From: JAKPQD01 sp029572965
GTDB lineage: Bacteria; Bacteroidota; Bacteroidia; Bacteroidales; DTGW01
Assembly (NCBI GenBank): GCA_035374585.1
Contig: DAOSPF010000026.1
Coordinates: 1 to 44,104, forward strand
Length of the DNA: 44,104 nt
Direction of reading: 5' to 3'
Shown: positions 33,617-41,279 of the stretch, piece after piece
How the letters are laid out: the number at the start of each line of letters is the position of its first letter
How positions within the stretch are numbered: position 1 is the stretch's first letter
Translations under genes and position numbers: made by a program
The notes under the pieces: generated by a model
Database searches by the model: none
What the model was told of the DNA's origin: nothing
The model's input: only the letters and a program-made list of their open reading frames with translations

Positions 33617-33664
33617 TATAATACCCCATTTTTGAAATAAACTAACCCAAGAGAAATAATTGAT

Positions 33665-35503
33665 ATGTGCGGAATTGTTGGATATATAGGTGCAAAGCAA
33701 GCATACCCTATTCTTATAAATGGACTAAAACGTTTGGAATATCGAGGATATGATTCAGCCGGTATTTCGATATATAATGAAAAGGCCTGGGTATTTAAAT
33801 GTAAAGGAAAAGTCAGCGACCTCGAAGCCTTTGTGAACAACCCTGAGATTAAAGGGTCTATAGGTATGGGGCATACCCGTTGGGCAACACACGGCGAGCC
33901 CAATGATATCAATGCCCACCCACACCAGTCGATGAATGGCAAATTTATCCTCATCCACAATGGCATTATTGAAAATTATGCCCCATTAAAAAAACGGTTA
34001 GAAGATAGAGGTTATATTTTTAAAGGGCAAACCGATACAGAAGTTCTTGTAAACCTTATTGAATATATTTACCAGAAAGGTGAAATTAGCGCTGAGGAAG
34101 CTGTACGTCTTGCCTTGCACAAGGTTGTCGGGGCATACGGGTTAGTAATATTTTGCACAGATGAGCCTGACAAGCTTATTGCTGCACGTAAAGGCAGCCC
34201 GCTTGTTATAGGGGTTGGCGAAGACGAGTATTTTCTGGCATCAGATGCAACACCAATAGTTGAACACACAAAAAGTGTTATTTACTTAAATGATAACGAT
34301 GTTGCTGTTATTGGATTTCATGAAATGAGCCTGAAAAACCTGAAAAGTGAGACGGCAATAAAGCCTAAAATACAAACCATTGATTTAGATATTGATGAAA
34401 TCGAAAAAAATGGCTTTGAACATTTCATGCTCAAAGAAATATTTGAACAGCCCAAAGCCATAATGGATACATGCCGGGGAAGGGTTTCAATAGGTGAAAT
34501 GAAAATCCATTTAGGCGGATTATATACAGTAATGCCTCAATTGATTGATGCAAAACGAATCATCATCATAGGTTGCGGAACTTCATGGCATGCCGGCTTA
34601 GTAGGCGAGTACCTATTTGAAGATTTGGCAAGAATTCCGGTAGAAGTAGAATATGCCTCAGAATTCAGGTATCGAAACCCTGTTATTTACAAAGATGATA
34701 TTGTGATAGCCATTAGTCAAAGTGGCGAAACAGCCGATACACTTGCTGCTATTCAGTTAGCTAAAGCTGAAGGAGCAACTGTTTTGGGCATTTGTAACGT
34801 TGTAGGTTCAAGCATTCCCCGAAATACCCATGCAGGAGTTTATACCCATGCAGGCCCTGAAATTGGTGTAGCCTCAACAAAAGCCTTTACCTGCCAGGTA
34901 ACAGTGCTTACCATGATGGCTATGCTTATTGGCAAAGAAAAAGGGGTGATTCCTATGGAAAAATATCACAGCCTGATTGCCCAATTAGCTGAAGTCCCCG
35001 AAAAAATTGAACAGATATTGAACAATAGCAGTGCTATTGAGAAAATAGCTGAAATATATCATGAAGCAACAAACTCATTATATTTAGGCCGTGGATATAT
35101 GTTCCCTGTTGCGTTGGAAGGTGCATTAAAACTTAAAGAAATATCTTATATCCATGCAGAAGGTTATCCTGCTGCCGAAATGAAGCACGGGCCTATTGCC
35201 CTTATCGACGAAAGCATGCCTGTAGTATTTATTGCTACACGGGATAAGTCTTATGAAAAAATTCTTTCGAATATCCAAGAAGTAAAAGCACGTAAAGGTG
35301 TTATTATTGCTATTGTTTCGGAAGGTGATACAGTAATAAGGTCTTTGGCCGACCATGTGATTGAAATTCCTTATTGTGAAGAAATGCTTATGCCCTTGCT
35401 GACAGTAATACCACTTCAGTTGCTTTCATACTACATTGCCGTAAAACGTGGTTGTAATGTTGACCAACCCCGCAACCTTGCAAAATCAGTAACAGTAGAA
35501 TAA
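33665..35503 (+). CDS. glmS: Glutamine-fructose-6-phosphate aminotransferase
   Basis: A complete 612-residue GlmS. The N-terminus MCGIVGYIG exposes Cys2, the nucleophile of the glutaminase domain (about 2-225, with GMGHTRWATHGEPNDINAHPH and LIHNGIIENY). Two SIS sugar-isomerase domains follow (GCGTSWHAGLVGEYLFEDLA, ISQSGETADTLAA, TKAFTCQV in the first; YLGRGYMFPVALEGALKLKEISYIHAEGYPAAEMKHGP in the second). The end is DQPRNLAKSVTVE, as expected. It makes glucosamine-6-phosphate from fructose-6-phosphate and glutamine, the first step to UDP-GlcNAc for cell wall and LPS. No glmS ribozyme is seen in the 48-bp gap. Confidence 0.98.
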   Translation: MCGIVGYIGAKQAYPILINGLKRLEYRGYDSAGISIYNEKAWVFKCKGKVSDLEAFVNNPEIKGSIGMGHTRWATHGEPNDINAHPHQSMNGKFILIHNGIIENYAPLKKRLEDRGYIFKGQTDTEVLVNLIEYIYQKGEISAEEAVRLALHKVVGAYGLVIFCTDEPDKLIAARKGSPLVIGVGEDEYFLASDATPIVEHTKSVIYLNDNDVAVIGFHEMSLKNLKSETAIKPKIQTIDLDIDEIEKNGFEHFMLKEIFEQPKAIMDTCRGRVSIGEMKIHLGGLYTVMPQLIDAKRIIIIGCGTSWHAGLVGEYLFEDLARIPVEVEYASEFRYRNPVIYKDDIVIAISQSGETADTLAAIQLAKAEGATVLGICNVVGSSIPRNTHAGVYTHAGPEIGVASTKAFTCQVTVLTMMAMLIGKEKGVIPMEKYHSLIAQLAEVPEKIEQILNNSSAIEKIAEIYHEATNSLYLGRGYMFPVALEGALKLKEISYIHAEGYPAAEMKHGPIALIDESMPVVFIATRDKSYEKILSNIQEVKARKGVIIAIVSEGDTVIRSLADHVIEIPYCEEMLMPLLTVIPLQLLSYYIAVKRGCNVDQPRNLAKSVTVE

Positions 35504-35507
35504 AGCA

Positions 35508-36167
35508 CTATTCTGTAAGAGCTGTATTAATGAACCTGATAAAAGGCGCCATGATGGCAAACTGTTCTATAATCTTTTCAATCATTTTAGGAGAAGCCAA
35601 CAACTTATCATCAAAGGAAGAAGAAACTGTATAGCTTTTGTATTTGAGGTAATCGATATGCTCAAAGTCTTTAGGAAAGCCTAAAGGGGCTTTTTGTAAC
35701 TTCATATCATTGTCCAGAGAAGGAAATGCTTTTTTGAAATTTTTGTTTTCAACAATTTCAAGAAACTCATCAATGTTGTCGTAAATTTCTTTACGCAGCT
35801 TCTTCAATACAGGTGGCATGGGCATGTAAACGCCTCCAGCCAGCATGTTACCGCCTGGCTCGACATGAAAATAATACCCGGCAAGCCCGCTATTCTTTCC
35901 TCCTTTAACCATGTAAGCCCCCATGTGGGTTTTATACGGAGTTTTATCGGCAGAAAACCTAATATCGCGATAAATACGGTAAGTACACTGCGAAACTTCA
36001 AGAAAGGCAATATCTTTATCAATTTTTCCCAGCTCAGAAATCAAATTCATGGTAACTTGCTCAAACTCAGTTTTAGCATTGTTGTACCAATCTTTGTTAG
36101 CCAAATACCACTCACGGTTATTGTTTTCTTTTATGGCCTTTAGAAAAGCCTGAACATGGTGCATCAT
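35508..36167 (-). CDS. DUF2461 (TIGR02453) family protein
   Basis: A 219-residue soluble protein of the DUF2461 family. Seen: FLKAIKENNNREWYLANKDWYNNAKTEFEQ at the start, then the family core CTYRIYRDIRFSADKTPYKTHMGAYMVKGGKNSGLAGYYFHVEPGGNMLAGGVYMP, then LKKLRKEI. The R-I-YRD-RFS-DK-PYK motif is diagnostic. The function is unknown; no enzyme activity is established for the family. It converges on glmS with 4 bp between the stop codons. The region upstream, towards the tRNA, contains structured repeat A. Confidence 0.9.
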   Translation of the reverse strand: MMHHVQAFLKAIKENNNREWYLANKDWYNNAKTEFEQVTMNLISELGKIDKDIAFLEVSQCTYRIYRDIRFSADKTPYKTHMGAYMVKGGKNSGLAGYYFHVEPGGNMLAGGVYMPMPPVLKKLRKEIYDNIDEFLEIVENKNFKKAFPSLDNDMKLQKAPLGFPKDFEHIDYLKYKSYTVSSSFDDKLLASPKMIEKIIEQFAIMAPFIRFINTALTE

Positions 36168-36244
36168 TTGCTTAATTTTTAATCAAACCCAACCAATCAA
36201 ATATAAGTGTATTTATTGTCAAACGAAAAGAGTTAGATTAAATT

Positions 36245-36352
36245 ATCCCAAATTAATCATTAGGAGGCTTTTTAAAGCCGAACTATATGATTTCATCTCG
36301 TTATAAACGGGACAAACTGATTAAGCATTTTTTTTAATGCTTAATTTGGGAT
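36245..36352 (+). repeat. AT-rich structured intergenic element, copy A
   Basis: Left arm ATCCCAAATTAATCATTAGG (36245-36264); right part with the perfect hairpin ATTAAGCATT (36320-36329) / AATGCTTAAT (36336-36345), then TTTGGGAT. The right end is also the inverse of the left arm with one mismatch, so the ends can pair with each other or the right hairpin can form alone. Copy B at 40345 has the same layout with a changed base pair. Confidence 0.65.
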
Positions 36353-36383
36353 TATGAAATTCTGACACTTGATTTTGTCTTAT

Positions 36384-36422
36384 TAAAAAAATAAAGCCCA
36401 TTTAATCAAATGATTAAATGGG
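36384..36422 (-). terminator. Terminator downstream of tRNA-Arg
   Basis: A perfect palindrome CCCATTTAATCA/TGATTAAATGGG (36397-36422); in minus-strand RNA it is followed by CTTTATTTTTTT. It lies 5 bp beyond the encoded CCA end of the tRNA, in the right direction. Confidence 0.8.
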
Positions 36423-36427
36423 TTTCT

Positions 36428-36502
36428 TGGTAGCCCCGCCAGGAATCGAACCTGAATTTAAAGTTTAGGAAACTTCCGTTCTATCCATTGAACTACAGGG
36501 CC
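36428..36502 (-). tRNA. tRNA-Arg (anticodon CCT)
   Basis: On the minus strand a full cloverleaf of 75 nt can be drawn. The acceptor GGCCCTG pairs with CGGGGCT, with one G-U at the end. The D arm is GTTC/GAAC. The anticodon arm is GAAGT/ACTTT around the loop TTCCTAA, with anticodon CCT reading AGG. The variable loop is short. The T arm is TCAGG/CCTGG around TTCGATT. Discriminator A and CCA are encoded. It is followed by a terminator and lies 3' of pstB. Confidence 0.95.
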
Positions 36503-36550
36503 TAATGTAAGTGACAAATTATCCAATGACAAATGACAAACTTAAATAAA
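36503..36550 (-). repeat. Phrase-like short repeats (ATGACAAA)
   Basis: The gap between pstB and the tRNA has repeated GACAAAT and ATGACAAA words (GTGACAAATTATCCAATGAC and following, then ATGTCAAATTT). It belongs to the same low-complexity class as the other gap fillers. Confidence 0.5.
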
Positions 36551-36620
36551 ATGTCAAATTTTGAGGTGCAAATATAAATGGATTTGTTTTTATAATCGCT
36601 ACAAAAGGAATTTTTCTCCT

Positions 36621-37382
36621 TTAATTAAACGTTCCGGCAAGATACATCCTGGTTTTTTCTTCTTTTGGGTTGTTAAAAAACTCTTCAGCAGTGCCATGTT
36701 CAACAACCTCGCCTAAATACATAAACACCACATAATCTGCTATACGTTTAGCCTGACGTAATATATGCGTAACAACAACAAGTGTGTAGTTATTTTTCAG
36801 CTCCAGAAACTTTTGTTCAATTGCCTGGCTGGATATTGGATCAAGTGCCGACGTTGGTTCATCGGCCAGTATTATTTTGGGGTCAACAGCCAGCCCACGT
36901 GCCAGGCACAATCGTTGTTGCTGTCCAATAGATAATGCCGAGGCCGGTTCATTCAAACGGTCTTTAACTTCATCCCACAAACTTACCTGTTTCAGGTAAT
37001 GTTCAACACGTCTGGCAAGAATGGCTTTACGCTTGCGCCCGCTCATACGCAACCCAAAAGCAACATTGTCAAAAATGCTCATTGGAAGCGGAAAAGGACG
37101 CTGGGCCAATAACCCCATTTGTTTACGAATTTCTGTAATATCGCGGTTTGTATTGAGTATATCTTCTTGATTAATAAAAATATTGCCTTTTACATGCACA
37201 TCAGGATTGAGGTCGGTAAGCCTGTTGAGAGTTTTCAACAAGGTGGTTTTACCGCAACCTGATGGGCCAATAATAACAGTAATTTTATTGGTTGGCAAAT
37301 CAAGATTAATGTTTTTCAGGATTTGTTGTTTGCCAACGGACAAATTCAGCTCACGTATTGATATTAGCGATTCCTGGGTCAT
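36621..37382 (-). CDS. pstB: Phosphate ABC transporter ATP-binding protein
   Basis: A 253-residue ATPase of the PstB type: Walker A IIGPSGCGKTTLL (39-47 core), TDLNPDVHVKGNIFINQEDI, LLAQRPFPLPMSIFDNVAFGLRM, the signature ALSIGQQQRLCLARGLA and Walker B IILADEPTSALDPIS. The PSGCGKTT, QRPFP-PMSI-DN and QQQRLC-AR words are hallmarks of PstB. The signature has Ile instead of the first Gly in LSGGQ (LSIGQ), a tolerated change. It overlaps pstA by 4 bp (ATGA), so the two are translationally coupled. It is the last gene of the pst operon here; no phoU follows. The stop lies in a small hairpin (AAAGGA/TCCTTT, 36604-36622). Confidence 0.95.
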   Translation of the reverse strand: MTQESLISIRELNLSVGKQQILKNINLDLPTNKITVIIGPSGCGKTTLLKTLNRLTDLNPDVHVKGNIFINQEDILNTNRDITEIRKQMGLLAQRPFPLPMSIFDNVAFGLRMSGRKRKAILARRVEHYLKQVSLWDEVKDRLNEPASALSIGQQQRLCLARGLAVDPKIILADEPTSALDPISSQAIEQKFLELKNNYTLVVVTHILRQAKRIADYVVFMYLGEVVEHGTAEEFFNNPKEEKTRMYLAGTFN

Positions 37383-38242
37383 TTTATACTGTTTTTTTTG
37401 AATTTATGCGAAAAGTACCTTGACAAAAGGCTGATGATTAAGACTATGAAAGTTAAAAGTACCGCGGCTGCATAAGCCCTGGCTTTTACTTCTTCAATGG
37501 GCGAACTAAGCTGAAAGAATATGGACAAAGGCAATGTTGCTGTTGGTTGCATCAGCCCAGTAGGTATCCTGTCGGTAAATCCTGCAGTAAATAGCACAGC
37601 TGCAGCATCCCCAATAGCCCTGCCAAAAGATAGCAGTAATGCTGTAACAATCCCAGGCATACATTGACGAACCATAATCTTGTAACCTACTTCAGTACGG
37701 TTTGCTCCTAAAGACAATGAAGATTCTAACAATCCACGAGGTACAGTTTTCAAGACTTCGTCTATTCCCCTGATGATAATAGGTATAATAAACAAGGCGA
37801 CTGTAATGATTCCGGCAAGCAATGAAGATTTCAATCCTAACCATATCATCAACATAAAGCCAAACGCGCCATAAACAATTGAAGGTACCCCCCAAAGCAA
37901 GTCAAGCAAGAAACGCACAGCATGAACAAAGCGTTGATATTGCACTACATGGATATTGATAAAAAGAGCTACCGGTAACCCAATAATAATAGCCAGTATA
38001 ACAGCCCCAAATGACAAATAAACAGAACCAACAATAGCATTGGCAATACCTCCCTCATGACCAAAGTAATAACCGCCTTTAGGAACAGAGGTAAGCATTT
38101 CCCAACTCAATACCCAAAGCCCCTTGTGTAATATACCGTACAAAATAAGAAGCAATACAATACTAATAAGTATCGTAGATACAAACATCAGCACCCTGAA
38201 AACATTCTCTTCTATTTTATTGCGTTTTTTCATTTTCTTCAT
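37379..38242 (-). CDS. pstA: Phosphate ABC transporter permease PstA
   Basis: A 287-residue inner-membrane permease with six predicted helices. The PstA/PstC-type coupling segment is seen (EVLKTVPRGLLESSLSLGANRTEVGYKIMVRQCMPGIVTALLLSFGRAIGDAAAVLFTAG) with the EAA-like loop. An N-terminal basic start MKKMKKRNKIEE leads into the first helix. It differs from PstC by the short N-terminus and by TSVPKGGYYFGHEGGIANAI, typical of PstA. It pairs with PstC to form the channel. Its ATG (38242 or 38233) lies 5-14 bp from a GC-rich hairpin repeat in the leader, which may affect expression relative to pstC. Confidence 0.95.
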   Translation of the reverse strand: MKKMKKRNKIEENVFRVLMFVSTILISIVLLLILYGILHKGLWVLSWEMLTSVPKGGYYFGHEGGIANAIVGSVYLSFGAVILAIIIGLPVALFINIHVVQYQRFVHAVRFLLDLLWGVPSIVYGAFGFMLMIWLGLKSSLLAGIITVALFIIPIIIRGIDEVLKTVPRGLLESSLSLGANRTEVGYKIMVRQCMPGIVTALLLSFGRAIGDAAAVLFTAGFTDRIPTGLMQPTATLPLSIFFQLSSPIEEVKARAYAAAVLLTFIVLIISLLSRYFSHKFKKNSIK

Positions 38243-38246
38243 TTTA

Positions 38247-38276
38247 CCACCCCTACCCCTCCTTTGAAAGGAGGGG
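38247..38276 (-). repeat. GC-rich hairpin repeat (P1) in the pstC-pstA gap
   Basis: On the minus strand, CCCCTCCTTTCAAAGGAGGG plus one G makes a perfect palindromic hairpin, followed by the tail TAGGGGTGG. The tail is the same as in R1-R3 near the DUF559 gene (TAGGGGGTGG). It lies 4 bp before the pstA start. Confidence 0.75.
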
Positions 38277-38306
38277 AAAGATTTCTCCTAATTCACTGTT
38301 TCTGAT

Positions 38307-38338
38307 CCCCTCCTTTACAAGGGGAGGTTAGGAGGGGC
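38307..38338 (+). repeat. GC-rich hairpin repeat (P2), inverted relative to P1
   Basis: CCCCTCCTTTACAAGGGGAG (38307-38326), then the tail GTTAGGAGGGGC: the same plan as P1 on the opposite strand, with substitutions. P1 and P2 face each other across about 30 bp. In the pst transcript they could fold singly or pair together. Confidence 0.7.
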
Positions 38339-38341
38339 TAT

Positions 38342-38370
38342 ATAATCCGTAATTTGTCATCCGTAATTAG
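38342..38370 (-). repeat. Phrase-like short repeats (ATCCGTAATT)
   Basis: AATCCGTAATTTGTCATCCG and following, with ATCCGTAATT doubled, directly adjacent to the pstC stop codon. Same class as the other gap fillers. Confidence 0.5.
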
Positions 38371-39255
38371 TTATATTTTCTTCTCAAACCTGATAATCGT
38401 CAACCTCGACACCAAATTAAACAGAAGCACAATAACAAACAATACCAAAGCCGAAAGCATCAAAGCCGAGTCATAAAGTGGAATAGAGAGCATCTCGCCA
38501 TAGTTGTTAGCCAATAATGCCGGCAACGGATAACCTGGCTGAAATATACCTTCAGGAATTTTAACTACATTGCCGGTTACCATCAGAACTGCAATAGTTT
38601 CACCAAAAGCACGTGAAATGCCTAATCCTATAGCAGAAATTATTCCGGGAAAAGCTTTTCGCAGGATAACTTTTTTTATAGCCTGCCATCGGCTTGCTCC
38701 TAAAGACAATGCAGCTTCGGTCAGTTCTTCAGGTACTGTCTGAAATATTTCAATCATCATATTCAGAACAAAAGGCAAAATCATAATAGCCAACACTATT
38801 GAACCTGCCAGAATGCTATAGCCCGAAACTGTATAGCCAAAGAGCTTAGCAATATATTGCACTGCCGGAACAACAGCAATTACTCCCCATATACCAAAAA
38901 TAACTGACGGAATGCCTGCCAGAATATCAATCACCGGGTGAGTGACTTTTAGCACCCATTTTTTTGCATATTGTGTTAAGTGAATAGCAGAAAGCAAACT
39001 TATAGGCAACACTATAACAATAGCAAAGAAAGTTACAAATAGCGAACTGGTTATAAAAGGCAATAAACCAAATTTGCTACTCTGTGGCTTCCATTCCGAT
39101 GAAAACAGTATGTCCTTGATAGGGTATTCATGGAGTATAAAGCTGGACTTATATATGAGACCAGCCCCAATGATGAAAGGAAGCAAGATAACTATTGCAA
39201 TAGCAATTATCATCCATGTTTGATGCAGGTTGTCCTTAACTTTTCTCAACCTCAT
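38371..39255 (-). CDS. pstC: Phosphate ABC transporter permease PstC
   Basis: A 294-residue inner-membrane permease with six helices and a longer N-terminal part. Seen: the first helix IAIAIVILLPFIIGAGLIY, then WKPQSSKFGLLPFITSSLFVTFFAIVIVLPISLLSAIHL, and the coupling segment EIFQTVPEELTEAALSLGASRWQAIKKVILRKAFPGIISAIGLGISRAFGETIAVLMVTGN. RAFGETIAVLMV and GIPSVIFGIWG are typical of PstC. It forms the channel with PstA. The gene starts 13 bp after the pstS stop and is separated from pstA by a 128-bp gap with two GC-rich hairpins, unusual for an operon gap. Confidence 0.95.
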   Translation of the reverse strand: MRLRKVKDNLHQTWMIIAIAIVILLPFIIGAGLIYKSSFILHEYPIKDILFSSEWKPQSSKFGLLPFITSSLFVTFFAIVIVLPISLLSAIHLTQYAKKWVLKVTHPVIDILAGIPSVIFGIWGVIAVVPAVQYIAKLFGYTVSGYSILAGSIVLAIMILPFVLNMMIEIFQTVPEELTEAALSLGASRWQAIKKVILRKAFPGIISAIGLGISRAFGETIAVLMVTGNVVKIPEGIFQPGYPLPALLANNYGEMLSIPLYDSALMLSALVLFVIVLLFNLVSRLTIIRFEKKI

Positions 39256-39268
39256 TGGGGTTGTATAA

Positions 39269-40270
39269 TTATTTTAGACTATCATTACTACTTAATCCTT
39301 TACGAAGAACAAACCTGACTTTAGAAAGTTCATCTATTCGTTTTTTTTCTGATAGTTCAACATAACCTGCCATCTTAACATATTGTTGTCCATCAGTAAG
39401 TACCCACTTCAGAAATTCTTTTACTACCTTATTTTCAGGTTTACCTTTACTTACAAAGTACAGTTCGCGGGCAGGAGGCGAAGGGAACTTCCCTTCACGG
39501 ATGGCTGCGCTAAGGCTATCAAGGTTTTGATAAAAATGTTCTTCTTTGTCAATAATCCTGTTTTCGTTCAGGTCAAGAGGCACCACTTCTATTCCTTTAT
39601 TATAATGCCTCGATTTAATGTCATAAACATAAATGATATTGTTATAGCCCAATGACAAAGGTTCATTTTTAACAGCATCAGCCATTCCCGGATCTCCAAA
39701 AACACCTACCCCTTGTAATGCTTCCTGATTCATGCCAAGATAACGTCCAAACATTTCTCCGGCACCACAAGCATCAGAACGGGTAAATAAATGCACATGA
39801 GCCTTAGTATTGCCATTATAAATTCTTTGCCAGTCAGACAACCTCCCATCAATAAAGATGGCTTTGAGTTGTTTTTGCGTCATCCCTCTTTTACGGATAC
39901 TGTCTGCATAAGGGTTTGATGAGCTAAAAACAGGAACAACAGCATCTTTTACAACACCAATATACCATGCGCCTCTGTTTATTTCAGCTTCACTCAACGG
40001 CCTTGAAACCATTCCAAGGTCAACCATACCACTCAAGGCATCTGTCATTCCTTTGCCTGCACCACCAGCAGAAACGTCAATAGTTACGTTTGGGTATAAT
40101 TTCATAAACTCTTCTGCCCATTTGGCAGTGATTGGATATAGGGCAAAAGCCCCGGAGATGGTTATAGAACCTTCTAAATCACTTTTTTTGTGATATTTCG
40201 GATTGTTCGTGCAAGATGAAATGATAAATACCACAAATAATATCCATAAAAATAGTGTCTTGTTTATCAT
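39269..40270 (-). CDS. pstS: Phosphate-binding lipoprotein (PstS-like)
   Basis: A 333-residue periplasmic substrate-binding protein. The signal is of lipoprotein type (FLWILFVVFIISSC, Cys20). The mature part has GSITISGAFALYPITAKWAEEFMKLYPNVTIDVSAGGAGKGMTDALSGMVDLGMVSRPLSEAE, the phosphate-binding loop pattern of PstS-like proteins, then DWQRIYNGNTKAHVHLFTRSDACGAGEMFGRYLG and REGKFPSPPARELYFVSKGKP. It captures phosphate and delivers it to PstCAB. It is the first gene of the pst operon on the minus strand; a -7-like TACTTTTA lies upstream at 40309-40302. The spacing to pstC is 13 bp. Confidence 0.9.
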   Translation of the reverse strand: MINKTLFLWILFVVFIISSCTNNPKYHKKSDLEGSITISGAFALYPITAKWAEEFMKLYPNVTIDVSAGGAGKGMTDALSGMVDLGMVSRPLSEAEINRGAWYIGVVKDAVVPVFSSSNPYADSIRKRGMTQKQLKAIFIDGRLSDWQRIYNGNTKAHVHLFTRSDACGAGEMFGRYLGMNQEALQGVGVFGDPGMADAVKNEPLSLGYNNIIYVYDIKSRHYNKGIEVVPLDLNENRIIDKEEHFYQNLDSLSAAIREGKFPSPPARELYFVSKGKPENKVVKEFLKWVLTDGQQYVKMAGYVELSEKKRIDELSKVRFVLRKGLSSNDSLK

Positions 40271-40301
40271 GATTAATTAATATTAAGGCTATTGAAGTCA
40301 A

Positions 40302-40309
40302 TAAAAGTA
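40302..40309 (-). promoter_or_regulatory. Possible -7 box of the pst operon
   Basis: TACTTTTA on the minus strand, one base off TAnnTTTG, 31 bp before the pstS start. No certain -33 box or PhoB-type site was recognised. Confidence 0.35.
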
Positions 40310-40344
40310 ACCTTTTATGAAAATCATTGTTTAAAATAAATATT

Positions 40345-40454
40345 ATCTCAAATTAAACATTAGGAGTCAAAATTTTGCCGATAATGGAATTTATTAAATT
40401 ACTAAATTACAATTTCTTAATCGATTAAGTATTTTCTAATACTTAATTTTGGAT
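40345..40454 (+). repeat. AT-rich structured intergenic element, copy B
   Basis: Left arm ATCTCAAATTAAACATTAGG (40345-40364); right hairpin ATTAAGTATT (40424-40433) / AATACTTAAT (40438-40447), then TTTTGGAT. Against copy A the C-G pair of the hairpin (GCATT/AATGC) is changed to T-A (GTATT/AATAC), so the pairing is kept. It lies between pstS and tsaB. Confidence 0.65.
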
Positions 40455-40550
40455 AATTTAAGAAACAAAGATAAAAATAGTTTAATATCTTTTAATATTT
40501 AATTTATTTAAATCCAGAAATAAATTACGAAATCTAAATTTCAGAAGCAG

Positions 40551-41267
40551 CTAAAAAACTTTCTTTTTAGAAATAGTAGCAACAAAATCTTTTAGATAAA
40601 ATGGTTCAAAATAGGCTACATCTTCAACTTCATTGGCCTCAAATTTTGCTAAAGCAGCTTTGCACATAGAACGGGCATGAGGCCTGATGTTGTTGACAAA
40701 AAAAGCATTGTCTGATACAATGATGTTAGGAAGTTTGTCGGCACCGCTTCCCAAAAAGTATATTCTCTTTTCTTTGAGCAAATTATCATAAGAGGTACTA
40801 TTGATTACTTCAGCCTCAATGTCAGATGTAGCATTAAAAGCTGAATCAAAAAACCTCCTGTAAACTTCCATCCTACGTGCATCTATCATAGCACAAATCA
40901 TACTTTCAGCCGAGTCAAAAGTCTTTTTATTTTTAGAATAAAATTCGGAAATAATAAACTCATTGACCAAAATGGTAAATGTATCAACAGCAATTAAAGG
41001 TATTTTTAATGAATAGCAAATACCTTTTGCCGTAGAAACACCAATCCGCAAACCTGTATATGAACCAGGCCCTTTGCCAACAGCAACAGCATTAAGTTGT
41101 TCATAGCTAATTTTGCAATTGTGTAATAGTTTATCAATCAGCAATGTCAGGCTCGATGCATGCGACTTATCTTCAGTGGATGCTTCGCTGCCCAATATTT
41201 GCAAACCGTCTGCAAGGGCAACACTACAAAGTTTTTCTGATGTTTCTATAGAAAGAATTAAAGGCAT
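40551..41267 (-). CDS. tsaB: tRNA threonylcarbamoyladenosine biosynthesis protein TsaB
   Basis: A 238-residue protein of the actin-like ATPase fold. Seen: LILSIETSEKLCSVALADG at the start, SHASSLTLLIDKLLHNCKI, and the diagnostic AVGKGPGSYTGLRIGVSTAKGICYSLKIPLIAVDT (about 62-95), then MIDARRMEVYRRFFD. TsaB lacks catalytic residues of its own and acts with TsaD and TsaE in making t6A at position 37 of ANN-reading tRNAs. It is essential in most bacteria. The gene lies 12 bp downstream of the HlyD-like gene on the same strand, so the two are probably co-transcribed. Confidence 0.95.
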   Translation of the reverse strand: MPLILSIETSEKLCSVALADGLQILGSEASTEDKSHASSLTLLIDKLLHNCKISYEQLNAVAVGKGPGSYTGLRIGVSTAKGICYSLKIPLIAVDTFTILVNEFIISEFYSKNKKTFDSAESMICAMIDARRMEVYRRFFDSAFNATSDIEAEVINSTSYDNLLKEKRIYFLGSGADKLPNIIVSDNAFFVNNIRPHARSMCKAALAKFEANEVEDVAYFEPFYLKDFVATISKKKVF

Positions 41268-41279
41268 CTGCGCATCTGC

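Noticed and set aside
33617..33664. A glmS ribozyme before glmS
   Set aside because: The gap is only 48 bp and shows no fold of the needed size; glmS is probably co-transcribed with the upstream gene.
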